This document shows, one piece after another, positions 22,283-29,878 of a stretch of DNA of 64,000 bases. The notes under the pieces are model-generated. The model was not told where the DNA came from and made no database searches. It was given only the letters and a program-made list of their open reading frames with translations. Source of the stretch: UBA11710 sp049287025 (GTDB taxonomy: Bacteria; Patescibacteriota; Patescibacteriia; Magasanikbacterales; UBA922); contig JBAQFA010000005.1 in NCBI GenBank assembly GCA_049287025.1, positions 11,238-75,237 on the forward strand. Reading direction: 5' to 3'. The stretch's first letter is position 1. Each line of letters starts with the position of its first letter. The position numbers and the translations under genes are program-made.

Positions 22283-24424
22283 ATGTCAGAAGGTGAAATA
22301 AATAAATCAATAGCAGAAGAGATTAGAAAAGAAAATACTCGCAAAACCATTGAAGCCGTGGATTTTTTTGTGAAACGCGATCTTTTGGGTGTTTCCGGAC
22401 CGCTTACACCAGGCATTGAAGATTTTGTCCAAGCTGACAAAGACGGTACATTTTTAGTTGATATTACTAATTATAGAGGCTATTTAGAAAAAATTGGTTT
22501 TTTACCAGATCCTAATATTAGTGAAGAAAAACTAGAAGCTCCACTAATGGCAACCGGAACTGACGGCTTACACCCAGATATTAGGTTAGATGACCCCTTG
22601 TTAGAAACCAAAGGAACAGATTTAAGATTTGAAGAAGGCGCAGGAGAACATTCGGATTTTGGTAAAGAAAATATTAGAAGGACGCGTGTTTTTGTTGATG
22701 AATATAACGCTACGGCTAAAGATTTAGGGCCTTTAATTTTCAGATTTGAAGGTACACCACGTCCTGACCAAGTGCGCAGTTTGGATTATAAATGTTTTTT
22801 ATTACCTCAAACTAAACAAATAGTATTAATGTGTGATCTACGTGGTGAGGCAACATTTATTTTGCATCTTACCGATGAATTAGTAGCTTCTGTTGATGAA
22901 GCGGATATAACCGAATCTTTGTCTCTGATAATTAAAAAGCTTGCTGGATTAGACGGCGACGAGAGTCAGAAACAAAGAGAAAATACAAAGCGAATTTTGC
23001 AATTTGATCGTCGTGGTTATAGTATTAAACGTTTAATGTTGTCGCCAGACGTTAGATTAGCTATCACGGATAAAGTGGCTCAGCATGCTAAAGATGCAAT
23101 CCAAATTTTAAGAGATAGAACTGCGTCTAAACATGGAGAAGCGAGGGCTTTGGATGATGATGCAGGCATAAAACAACTAGAGGGAACTGTCCCGGACGGA
23201 GTTTTAACTCGAGCTGAGATTAGGGATTTGCTTAGAGATGGTGGTTACAAAGCTAGATCTGAACAAAATATACAAACAGATCTATCACGTGTCGTAGAAG
23301 AATTAGAAGATAGTGACGGAGTTCCACATACTTTTAGAGATGGTAAATATTTTGATCTTGAAGTGGTATCTCGTCTAAAGGAAATTTATAAGTTGAGAGA
23401 AGAGCCGCCAGAAGGATGGGTAGGTTTACCAGAATTAGCTAGAGATGCCTCTAAAATTATTGACAAAGAGGTTAATGATCACACGTTGTCTACTTATTTA
23501 GAAGGGGTAGCGGGGTTAAGTTATAACAAATTAAATGAGCAAGCACAACGTGAAGAACAAGTACTCGCTGCAGACGAATTAAAAAATTTAAGAGAGGATA
23601 GAGGTTATGGTTTTTTTGATATACCTAAAGGGCAACACAAGGGGCTTTATCTCCAACCAGATTTAGCTAATAAGATGAAAGAATTAGTAATAAAAAATGG
23701 GGGGGAGTCATTTGAGTTTGGTTATTGGGAAGTTGATTTGGCAAAAAAATTGCGAGAAGAGTATGGTTATGACTTTGCTGATGTGGTTAAAAAAGAAATG
23801 GATTGGGCCAAAAGTTTGGCACCTGGTCAGCGAGAGTATTATTTAGTTTTGGCTGGAAGAGGTAAAAAAGAAAAACTTACTCCTTTTTTTGTAGAGAAAA
23901 TTTACAGAGCAATTCAAGAGAGTGTAAAAGAAGATCAAGAATTTTTACAAACTGAGTTTGAAGGGACTAAACCAAGGAGTAACATGTCAATCCTAGATGA
24001 ATTTGGTATTAGTAGAAGTAATTTAGAGACTCTTACTGAAAAAGTAATAAAACGTTATAGTACCAAACCAGAAGGGAAAAAATATTTTTCACGTTTAGTA
24101 TTTGTTACCCATGGTAAAGGCAAAAGACCAACAATAGAAAAATATTTTAGTGCCGAGTTAACGGTGGCTTTAATAGCAGAGATTGGTGAGTTTCTAAAAT
24201 TGCACAAAGAAATGATAAATTTCTTTCAACTTTCTAAGATGCTTGGATTAGATCGTAATATTGTGAAAGAAACTATTTTGGCTTATGTTTCATTACATAA
24301 GGAAGATGCGGAAGTTGTTGGTGGATTTAGAAGTCAAGAAAGTAGTGAAAAAGGAGGTAGACCGAGGTATTTTTGTAATAATGAGTTAGCTATCAAAATT
24401 TTAAAAGAAGCAGGTAAAATTTAA
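22283..24424 (+). CDS. Unknown 713-residue protein with repeated winged-helix-like modules
   Basis: No family recognised. It is soluble, highly charged, with no signal peptide. Residues 1-60 (EAVDFFVKRDLLGVSGPLT) and about 125-275 form two regions of unknown fold. From about 300 to the end there are at least four similar units of 70-100 residues. Each has a helix-turn-helix-like segment (TRAEIRDLLRDGGYKARSEQ, WVGLPELARDASKII, MSILDEFGISRSNLETLTEK, FQLSKMLGLDRNIVKETI), then a hairpin ending in an aromatic residue (GKYFDLE, GLYLQPDL, IEKYFSAEL, RYFCNNEL) and a helix. This is the shape of winged-helix DNA-binding repeats. I infer a multivalent DNA-binding or chromosome-organising protein. It has its own promoter and a strong terminator. 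Confidence 0.7.
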   Translation: MSEGEINKSIAEEIRKENTRKTIEAVDFFVKRDLLGVSGPLTPGIEDFVQADKDGTFLVDITNYRGYLEKIGFLPDPNISEEKLEAPLMATGTDGLHPDIRLDDPLLETKGTDLRFEEGAGEHSDFGKENIRRTRVFVDEYNATAKDLGPLIFRFEGTPRPDQVRSLDYKCFLLPQTKQIVLMCDLRGEATFILHLTDELVASVDEADITESLSLIIKKLAGLDGDESQKQRENTKRILQFDRRGYSIKRLMLSPDVRLAITDKVAQHAKDAIQILRDRTASKHGEARALDDDAGIKQLEGTVPDGVLTRAEIRDLLRDGGYKARSEQNIQTDLSRVVEELEDSDGVPHTFRDGKYFDLEVVSRLKEIYKLREEPPEGWVGLPELARDASKIIDKEVNDHTLSTYLEGVAGLSYNKLNEQAQREEQVLAADELKNLREDRGYGFFDIPKGQHKGLYLQPDLANKMKELVIKNGGESFEFGYWEVDLAKKLREEYGYDFADVVKKEMDWAKSLAPGQREYYLVLAGRGKKEKLTPFFVEKIYRAIQESVKEDQEFLQTEFEGTKPRSNMSILDEFGISRSNLETLTEKVIKRYSTKPEGKKYFSRLVFVTHGKGKRPTIEKYFSAELTVALIAEIGEFLKLHKEMINFFQLSKMLGLDRNIVKETILAYVSLHKEDAEVVGGFRSQESSEKGGRPRYFCNNELAIKILKEAGKI

Positions 24425-24450
24425 AAAAACTGGCGTTAAGCCAGTTTTTT
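24423..24450. terminator. Bidirectional terminator between convergent genes
   Basis: AAAAAAACTGGC and GCCAGTTTTTT pair perfectly around a five-base loop, with A- and T-runs on either side. It serves the orphan 713-residue gene on the plus strand and elp3 on the minus strand. Confidence 0.9.
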
Positions 24451-26058
24451 AATCATGTAAGTTTGTTGTAATTTGTATCCTAATTTTCGATAATAACCTC
24501 GCACTCCCACTCCGGAAATCACAGCAATTTTTTTATATTTATTTTTTTTACTAATTTTTTCAGCTTCTTCAACTAATTTTTTACCTAAACCTTTGTGTTG
24601 ACTGGCAGATTTATTTTTTGTACCCAGTTCAAGTAGTTGTCCATAAGTGTGGAGTTCTCGTATATATGCTAACGAATTATCATCAAGAAGACGTAAACGT
24701 AAAAAACCATAAACAACCTGTCTTTTTTTATCTTCGTAACTCAAAAAATATTCTGTCCCACCTGTTGTTTCATATTTATCAATAAAAAGTCTTAAGTCTT
24801 CAGTTTTAAGTCTTAAGTCTGGCTGGTGTCCAACCTCACGACAGCGTAAGCATTGGCATTCCAAACCCCTTTTGGCCATTTCTTTTTTAAGGTTTTGTCG
24901 GAGATTGGTAATCATGTTTCCACCCATAATTTCATTGTCAGGAATATCACGAATTAAACGAGATATTCGGCAATAGCGTGGCGTACTGGTTTTCATTTCA
25001 ATTAACGCTTCAAATAATTTTTTTTCTGAATATGGTTTGTATTTTTTTTCTTTGTACCATTGATATAGGGCAGCAGTTTTTATCACTGTGCAGGGATAAA
25101 TTTTTACCATATCAGGTTTAAAGCCTGGATCAGTAAATAATGACTTATACATTTCCACATCATGCTTGGCCGTAGTACCAGGGAGATCGGGCATAAAATG
25201 TAAATCAACTTTAAAACCAGCTTGACGTAACAAAGTCATAGCATCTTTAAATTGCTGTACAGTGTGTCCACGTCTGACTAATTTTAAAATTTTATCATCT
25301 GGTGCTTGCAGACCTAGTTCAATTCTAGTACAACCCATTTGGCGCATGTGATTGATTGTCTCTGGGGTTATACAGTCGGGGCGGGTTTCTAAAGTTAGAC
25401 CGATTATCTTGTGGCGGGCGTGACGGTCATTATAACTTTGTTCTTTTTTTAAATTCCGAAGGAGCGAAGCGACTGAGGAATCGCTTTTTAATGCATTTGA
25501 AGAGACTTTGAAAAGGGATCTCTCACTTCGTTCGAGATTATTTGCCGCCCGGAAAGATTCTAAAATAAACCAATATTGATATTTTAGAGGATAAACATTC
25601 CACGATCCGCCTTTAATAATATATTCAATTTTGTCAGTCGGGTGGCCAGAAAGTTTTAGCATTTCTATACGTCTCACCATTTGCTCATAAGGATCAAAAC
25701 ATAGAGCCAAGGCTCTGGCAGCCGCTGGTTCGCTGGCCAAATAGCTTTTTGGCATTCTAGCCTCAGTCGGGCAATAAACGCATTTTCCAGGGCAATTATA
25801 GGGCTTACAGAGGGAGGTGACAACGGCTACACCAGAGAGAGTGCGTATATCAGCTTTACGCATGAATCGTTCTAAGGTTTTGTCCTGCTTGACTCTTTTC
25901 ATTTTTAATAAATTTTGGTAAGCTTGTAGCAGGCTACGATTAGAAATTTGGTTGATGGAGAGTTTATTACAGACTTTTCTTCTGATATCATCAAACTCAG
26001 CCCTGGTAGTGGGTTGAAAGGAAATAATTTTTAATATTATATTTTCTAGATTTTCCAT
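24436..26058 (-). CDS. elp3: Elp3-family radical SAM / acetyltransferase tRNA enzyme
   Basis: 540 residues; Elp3 makes the carboxymethyl (cm5) group on wobble uridine 34 of tRNA from acetyl-CoA. The radical SAM cluster motif CPGKCVYCPTEARMP, then IEYIIKGGSW, LTLETRPDCI, MGCTRIELGLQ, HFMPDLPGTT and MVKIYPCTVI are all Elp3-specific. The C-terminal GNAT domain has IRELHTYGQ, KGLGKKLVEEAE and the signature SGVGVRGYYRKLGY. Two repeat elements interrupt it in frame: a 90-bp palindromic element (25451-25540) between the radical SAM strands, and AAGTCTTAAGTC words (24787-24820) before the acetyltransferase domain. The ATG at 26058 is used; the GTG 12 bases upstream lies in a hairpin. A Trm9-like methyltransferase gene is divergently adjacent. 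Confidence 0.92.
   Translation of the reverse strand: MENLENIILKIISFQPTTRAEFDDIRRKVCNKLSINQISNRSLLQAYQNLLKMKRVKQDKTLERFMRKADIRTLSGVAVVTSLCKPYNCPGKCVYCPTEARMPKSYLASEPAAARALALCFDPYEQMVRRIEMLKLSGHPTDKIEYIIKGGSWNVYPLKYQYWFILESFRAANNLERSERSLFKVSSNALKSDSSVASLLRNLKKEQSYNDRHARHKIIGLTLETRPDCITPETINHMRQMGCTRIELGLQAPDDKILKLVRRGHTVQQFKDAMTLLRQAGFKVDLHFMPDLPGTTAKHDVEMYKSLFTDPGFKPDMVKIYPCTVIKTAALYQWYKEKKYKPYSEKKLFEALIEMKTSTPRYCRISRLIRDIPDNEIMGGNMITNLRQNLKKEMAKRGLECQCLRCREVGHQPDLRLKTEDLRLFIDKYETTGGTEYFLSYEDKKRQVVYGFLRLRLLDDNSLAYIRELHTYGQLLELGTKNKSASQHKGLGKKLVEEAEKISKKNKYKKIAVISGVGVRGYYRKLGYKLQQTYMIKKLA
24787..24820. repeat. AAGTCTTAAGTC word repeat inside elp3
   Basis: AAGTCTTAAGTCTTCAG, TTTTAAGTCTTAAGTCTGG: two copies of a doubled seven-base word. 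It is translated in frame on the minus strand as DLRLKTEDLRL in the linker before the GNAT domain. Confidence 0.75.
25451..25540. repeat. Palindromic element inside elp3 (90 bp)
   Basis: Ends AAATTCCGA and TCGAGATTA, with internal GAGGAATC and AAAGGGATC, as in the copies at 9150, 38763, 40162 and 41055. Length is 30 codons. The minus-strand translation is NLERSERSLFKVSSNALKSD plus SSVASLLRN, a stretch foreign to Elp3. Confidence 0.8.
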
Positions 26059-26059
26059 A

Positions 26060-26164
26060 GATAGATACACGGATTAAACAGATCAAACGGACCTGTCTGC
26101 CGGCAGGCAGGTAAAAACGAATCCGTTCAAATTTGTTAAATCAGTTTAATCCGTGTTTCTATCT
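26060..26164. repeat. Long hairpin between elp3 and the Trm9-like gene, with nested palindrome
   Basis: GATAGATACACGGATTAAAC on the left returns as TTTAATCCGTGTTTCTATC on the right. In the loop sits ACCTGTCTGCCGGCAGGCAG+GT (26091-26112), a separate palindrome. The hairpin covers the whole divergent intergenic region, so promoters of both genes must lie in or next to it. Confidence 0.8.
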
Positions 26165-26177
26165 AATTAATGTTATT

Positions 26178-26915
26178 ATGAAAGATAATGACCTAATAAA
26201 ACTTAACAAAGAAACTTATAATAAAATCGCTCATCTGTTTGCAGAGACCCGTAAATATCTTTGGGATGATTTAAAACCTTTACAAAAATATACTAAGGAT
26301 GGTTTTAGAGTCCTTGACCTTGGTTGTGGTTCAGGCAGATTATACCATCTTTTTCAAGATTTTCAACCCCTCGACAAAGCTCGGGGCAAGGGCGTAGAAT
26401 ATATTGGTTTGGATCAAAGTGAAGAACAAATAAAAATTGCTAAACAAAAATTTCCTAATATAGATTTTAGAGTGGGGGAAATGACAACTCTGCCTTTTGT
26501 CGATAATGAGTTTGATGTTTTGTATTGTATTGCCACTTTCCATCATTTGCCAGATGAAGAGTCACGCATAAAATCTTTACAAGAAATGAAGCGAGTATTA
26601 AAGTCAGGTTCATATATTTTAATGACCAATTGGAACATGTATTCCAAAACAGCACAAAAATTAGTAGAAAATGGAAAGTTTAATGAATTTAAACCAGGAG
26701 ACTTTCTAATTCCATGGATGAATTCAGAAAGAGAAGTCTTGGGAGAAAGATATTATCATGGATTTATTTTGGAAGAATTGGAAAATTTATTTAAAAAAAC
26801 TGGCCTTCATGTTGAAGACCAATATTATACTACTAAAGGTGTTGCTGGAAGTAAGACTAATCCAGGGAATATTGTGAGTATTATAAAAAAGGCTGGAGAG
26901 GCCGGAAAGGCTTGA
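26178..26915 (+). CDS. SAM methyltransferase resembling Trm9/ALKBH8
   Basis: 245 residues. SAM motifs: VLDLGCGSGRLYHLF, YIGLDQSEEQIKIAK, GEMTTLPFVDNEFDVLYCIATFHHL and EMKRVLKSGSYILMTNW. The C-terminal part has KPGDFLIPWM...ERYYHGFILEELENLF. The GD(F/V)L(I/V)PW followed by RYYHxF is the arrangement of eukaryotic Trm9 and ALKBH8, which methylate the cm5U made by Elp3. Divergent placement beside elp3 supports that role here. An in-frame CCCCTCG/CGAGGGG-type palindrome (26367-26386) lies between motifs I and II. The last residues (KKAGEAGKA) are encoded by AGGCT repeat words, which also supply the stop. The ATG at 26178 avoids the hairpin upstream. Confidence 0.8.
   Translation: MKDNDLIKLNKETYNKIAHLFAETRKYLWDDLKPLQKYTKDGFRVLDLGCGSGRLYHLFQDFQPLDKARGKGVEYIGLDQSEEQIKIAKQKFPNIDFRVGEMTTLPFVDNEFDVLYCIATFHHLPDEESRIKSLQEMKRVLKSGSYILMTNWNMYSKTAQKLVENGKFNEFKPGDFLIPWMNSEREVLGERYYHGFILEELENLFKKTGLHVEDQYYTTKGVAGSKTNPGNIVSIIKKAGEAGKA
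26367..26386. repeat. CCCCTCG...CGGGG palindrome inside the Trm9-like gene
   Basis: CCCCTCGACAAAGCTCGGGG, a GC-rich 20-bp imperfect palindrome in AT-rich DNA, translated in frame as PLDKARGK. Confidence 0.6.
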
Positions 26916-26940
26916 AATGCCAGAAAAGGTAATTAAATTT
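26888..26940. repeat. AGGCT word-repeat element at the end of the Trm9-like gene
   Basis: AAAAGGCTGGAGAGGCCGG, AAAGGCTTGAAATGCC. The words provide the last codons and the TGA stop of the gene. Same family as 5761, 29787, 44636 and 62973. Confidence 0.65.
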
Positions 26941-26985
26941 TAAAAGTACCGTATCTTCTTATTTTGATGTTAAGTTAAAAAATTA

Positions 26986-27894
26986 TTACATTCCTGTAAT
27001 CAAACAAACAACATTACCAGTAAATTTATAGCCGTTTTCAACGGCTTTTTTTAATCCGGCAATTGATAAAGCTGAATTGGGTGAAATTGCTAGATGACAA
27101 CCATCTTTACTCAATTCTATAGCTTCTTTTATATCTTCGTTATCAACTATCCAACCAGAGCCCTGACTAGTTTCAACGGCTTTTATAACTTTTTCTTTAC
27201 GAAAAGCAATGTTATCCACAATCGCGCCAGCTAGAGATTTTTCTGCTTTGGCATAAGGATGATTTTTTAGATAATCTGGTTGAAAATATTCGGCCATAGG
27301 GTGACAGGAATTGGTTTGGACAATATGAATTTGTGGTTTTTGGGTTAAAAATTCAGTTTGGAAGGCTTCGCCAAGAGCCTGAGCAGTGGTACCAGAAGAA
27401 GTGGGGACAAATATAGCTTGTAGATTGGGGATCTTATCTAGTTCTTGAGCTAGTTCAAAATAGCCGGTCAAAGCATTGTCATCAGTTGACTGTCTAAGCA
27501 ACTTAGCTTTGTTGTCTTTGTTAACTTGAAAAGCAGTTTGTTTTGGTCGTTCTACTTGTTCTAGTTTTATATTAGCATCATCAATCACTGCCAAAAGAAC
27601 TTTTAGTTTTTTGGGATCAATTTTTTTGCCAATAAAAACTGTAAGTTTTAATTTACTAGGATTATTGCGGTTGTGAACTTGGATGGCGTTGATAGCAGCG
27701 AGAGCAGCATTTCCAGAAGAAGAAATGACAAAATTTGTTATACCCTCTTCTTTGAAATATTTTTTTATCATTATTGGAATGGATCGGCCTTTGTGTGAAC
27801 CATACTTGTGTTGATCTTCGCGTTTGAGAAAGACATCACAGCTTAGCCCGAGTTTTTGGGCAATAGCTGAACAGGGGACTTGAATACTTTTCAT
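26986..27894 (-). CDS. PLP-dependent enzyme, threonine synthase/dehydratase-like (fold type II)
   Basis: 302-residue soluble enzyme. KREDQHKYGSHKGRSIP carries the likely PLP-binding lysine (SHKGR), NFVISSSGNAALAAINA is the SSGN loop that binds the substrate carboxylate, and VPTSSGTTAQALGEAF is the Gly-rich phosphate-binding loop. This is the tryptophan-synthase-beta superfamily. Threonine synthase, serine/threonine dehydratase and cysteine synthase share it; the overall order and a short N-terminus are closest to threonine synthase-like proteins, but the reaction cannot be fixed. No amino-acid pathway partners are adjacent. Confidence 0.8.
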   Translation of the reverse strand: MKSIQVPCSAIAQKLGLSCDVFLKREDQHKYGSHKGRSIPIMIKKYFKEEGITNFVISSSGNAALAAINAIQVHNRNNPSKLKLTVFIGKKIDPKKLKVLLAVIDDANIKLEQVERPKQTAFQVNKDNKAKLLRQSTDDNALTGYFELAQELDKIPNLQAIFVPTSSGTTAQALGEAFQTEFLTQKPQIHIVQTNSCHPMAEYFQPDYLKNHPYAKAEKSLAGAIVDNIAFRKEKVIKAVETSQGSGWIVDNEDIKEAIELSKDGCHLAISPNSALSIAGLKKAVENGYKFTGNVVCLITGM

Positions 27895-27908
27895 AGTTTA
27901 AGAAAAAT

Positions 27909-27970
27909 ATACAAGATACACGTAATAAAATACAAAATTGTATATTGTTGTGTGTATTTTGTATCTTGTT
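27909..27970. repeat. ACAAGATACA...TGTATCTTGT hairpin
   Basis: The gap upstream of the PLP gene carries ACAAGATACA (27911-27920) and its complement TGTATCTTGT (27960-27969), with further ATACAAAAT/ATTTTGTAT pairing inside. Confidence 0.7.
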
Positions 27971-27978
27971 AATTATAC

Positions 27979-28007
27979 TTGATTTAATTATCTAATTATG
28001 TTAGAAT
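27979..28007 (+). promoter_or_regulatory. Promoter for the zinc-ribbon gene at 28041
   Basis: TTGATT (27979-27984), 17-base spacer, TAGAAT (28002-28007); the ATG is 33 bases downstream. Confidence 0.55.
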
Positions 28008-28040
28008 AATGAGCGCTTAATTAATAATAATATTAACACT

Positions 28041-28205
28041 ATGAAACTAATTTGTCCAGAATGTAAAAATGAAGTTGATTTGTCCTCTTACCCAAATTTA
28101 GACGTCGAACAAGTAATAGAATGCAATGTGTGTGGAATTTCTCTACTTGTCAATAAAATCGATGGTGAAAATGTAGAAGCGGAAATTGTGGATGAAGGTA
28201 AGTAG
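28041..28205 (+). CDS. LysW-like small zinc-ribbon protein, 54 residues
   Basis: The reading frame runs from ATG 28041 to TAG 28205. The product begins MKLICPECKNEVDLSSYPNL and continues to CNVCG, so two CxxC pairs about 20 residues apart form a zinc ribbon. The tail is very acidic (DGENVEAEIVDEGK). Size, spacing and acidic tail resemble LysW, the amino-group carrier for lysine or arginine synthesis, although the usual terminal EDWGE is not present and no lysXZY genes are near. It may instead be a generic zinc-ribbon protein. It has a good promoter and is followed by a CACGGAT/GCGGAT word-repeat stretch. Confidence 0.7.
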   Translation: MKLICPECKNEVDLSSYPNLDVEQVIECNVCGISLLVNKIDGENVEAEIVDEGK

Positions 28206-28262
28206 AAAGACACGGATGACGCGGATTTTATGCAGATGTCGCGGATAATGCAGATTGTGTTT
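28206..28262. repeat. CGGAT/GCAGAT word repeat
   Basis: ACACGGATGACGCGGATTTT then ATGCAGATGTCGCGGATAATGCAGATTGTGT. The ends ACAC.../...GTGT pair weakly. Same word class as the hairpin at 26060. Confidence 0.55.
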
Positions 28263-28268
28263 GAAAAT

Positions 28269-28296
28269 AAATCCCCTTAGTAGGGGATTTTATTTT
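28269..28296. terminator. Terminator between convergent genes
   Basis: AATCCCCT and AGGGGATT pair around TAGT, with TTTATTTTTT on the plus side and an A-run on the other side. It ends the zinc-ribbon gene and also the minus-strand Nudix gene whose stop is at 28290. Confidence 0.8.
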
Positions 28297-28850
28297 TTAA
28301 ATAATTTATTTTTAAATTTATCAAGTTTTTTGTCGATTACCATTTGGGCTACCTCTAGAGCAAAGCCTTTGTTGGTGAGAGATTTTTTGTCTAGAATAAT
28401 TTTTATAAATTTTTCAAAACTAACAGCAATAGTTTTTATTTTTTCTCCGCGATCAAGATTTGGCTTTTGTGTTTTCTGACAATTTCTAGCTACATAGAGA
28501 TATACAGTAAAATCCATTTTTTCTGGATACAGTTCTGAGGTATTTATTAATTCCCAATCTTTTGATTCAAGTCCTGATTCTTCTAATAATTCTCTTTTGG
28601 CGCACTGTAAAGGCGTTTCTCCTGGTTTATCCATTCTACCACCAAAAGTTCCCAACGTCCTTTTGATGCCTGGTTGCTTTTCATTATTAAGAATAATTTT
28701 ATTACCTTGCACAGCAATAATTCTGACTGCTCCTGGTCTTTTGATCATTTCAAAAGTAGTCAGTGATCCATCATACATTTTTTGTTGCCAATGATAGACG
28801 TCAAAGATTACTCCGGAAAAAACTTTTTTTGCTTGTTTGGGGATTTTCAT
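28290..28850 (-). CDS. Nudix hydrolase, ADP-ribose pyrophosphatase-like
   Basis: 186-residue protein. The Nudix box GGRMDKPGETPLQCAKRELL followed by EESGL fits GX5EX7REUXEEXGU exactly. Upstream are VIFDVYHWQQKMYDGSLTTFEMIKRPGAVRIIAV, the N-terminal strands and the R-P-G-A stretch seen in ADP-ribose/NDP-sugar pyrophosphatases, and downstream SELYPEKMDFTVYLYVARN. Likely clears ADP-ribose or sugar nucleotides; the exact substrate is not known. It starts four bases from the end of the next minus-strand gene, so the two may be co-transcribed. Confidence 0.87.
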   Translation of the reverse strand: MKIPKQAKKVFSGVIFDVYHWQQKMYDGSLTTFEMIKRPGAVRIIAVQGNKIILNNEKQPGIKRTLGTFGGRMDKPGETPLQCAKRELLEESGLESKDWELINTSELYPEKMDFTVYLYVARNCQKTQKPNLDRGEKIKTIAVSFEKFIKIILDKKSLTNKGFALEVAQMVIDKKLDKFKNKLFKK

Positions 28851-28854
28851 AGAT

Positions 28855-29781
28855 TTAATTTGGACAAGTAATTTTTGTTAATGACCAAGGATCTCTGACC
28901 AAACCTTTTAAATCAAATCCATTTACGTAATAATTATCCGGAACAAAATAATAACAATTTTCTCGAGTCCATTCCCGACCATCGGTAGTATAATAGCGTA
29001 ATAAATTTCCTTCGCCACTCCCAGCCCCGCGATCGTCAGCCAAGTCAACAAAAAGTTTTTTGTCTTTTACAAACATGCCGACTGGGTTAAATTTTATCGT
29101 TGTGGTGTCAACCACTGTAGAAGCTTCCAAGATTTGTTGCCAACGACCACGGCCAATTCTCGCCCAGATTCCACTTTGGGTGGAATTAGGAATGTTGTAA
29201 TTCATATTACCTCTAAAGACTGGTAAAAAAGCCAAATTACTTAAATTTTCTTTTTCATCAAAAATATAAATACTCGGTTGATTATTTTGATTTTTGAAAA
29301 TTATTTGATTATTATGAGTTCCAGGGGGCATTTTGTTTATTTGAGCATTAGCTAATATAGTTAACTCATAATTATTTTCTAACTCGCTCTTAATATAATT
29401 TTCTATTTGAGTTTGATAAGTATCTCTGTCTGGGGCAGATGGAAAATCATTTATTTCTCCATAAACTAAGCGACTATACAAACGCCATCTGACTACAGTT
29501 TTTACATCACAAATTGTGGCGACTTCGGCATAGGGAATACCAAAAATAGTGTAAGCGCGAGAAATTATTGTATCAGGGTAATAATCCGATCGGCCAATAG
29601 CTACAGTTTTTAAAATTAACATTCTTTCGATTGGATTATTTAGTGTGAAGTTGTTTTCTAGATTAGCACAGTTTATTTCTTTTTCAGTAAAAGCTTTACT
29701 ATTTCTAACAAATAAAAATGGCACAATAATTCCAATGACTAAAATAATTAAAATGGCTAATAAAATTTTTTTGATTATCAT
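28855..29781 (-). CDS. Hypothetical exported or membrane-anchored protein
   Basis: 308 residues, family not recognised. One N-terminal hydrophobic helix (KKILLAILIILVIGIIVPFLFV) anchors a soluble domain that should face outward. The domain has repeated Trp/Tyr-rich strands (GIWARIGRGRWQQILEAS, LLRYYTTDGREWTRENCYYFVP) and three cysteines, including C near residues 38, 91 and 277. Nothing catalytic can be named. Its promoter side is occupied by the AGGCT hairpin. Confidence 0.6.
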   Translation of the reverse strand: MIIKKILLAILIILVIGIIVPFLFVRNSKAFTEKEINCANLENNFTLNNPIERMLILKTVAIGRSDYYPDTIISRAYTIFGIPYAEVATICDVKTVVRWRLYSRLVYGEINDFPSAPDRDTYQTQIENYIKSELENNYELTILANAQINKMPPGTHNNQIIFKNQNNQPSIYIFDEKENLSNLAFLPVFRGNMNYNIPNSTQSGIWARIGRGRWQQILEASTVVDTTTIKFNPVGMFVKDKKLFVDLADDRGAGSGEGNLLRYYTTDGREWTRENCYYFVPDNYYVNGFDLKGLVRDPWSLTKITCPN

Positions 29782-29786
29782 ATATT

Positions 29787-29878
29787 TTAAAAATGCTTAA
29801 AATGTTTGGAAATGCCAAAAATGCCGATGAGGCTTTTCAGGCCTTTCTAGCCTTTTCGGCTTTTCAGGCCTTTTATTA
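29787..29878. repeat. AGGCC/AAGCC word hairpin overlapping the 3' end of the Mur ligase gene
   Basis: AATGCTTAAAATGTTTGG, AAATGCCAAAAATGCCG on the left, and GGCTTTTCAGGCCTTTCTAG, CCTTTTCGGCTTTTCAGGCC on the right. The minus-strand Mur ligase gene ends inside it: residues KGLKSRKG and the TAG stop are repeat sequence. Confidence 0.7.
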
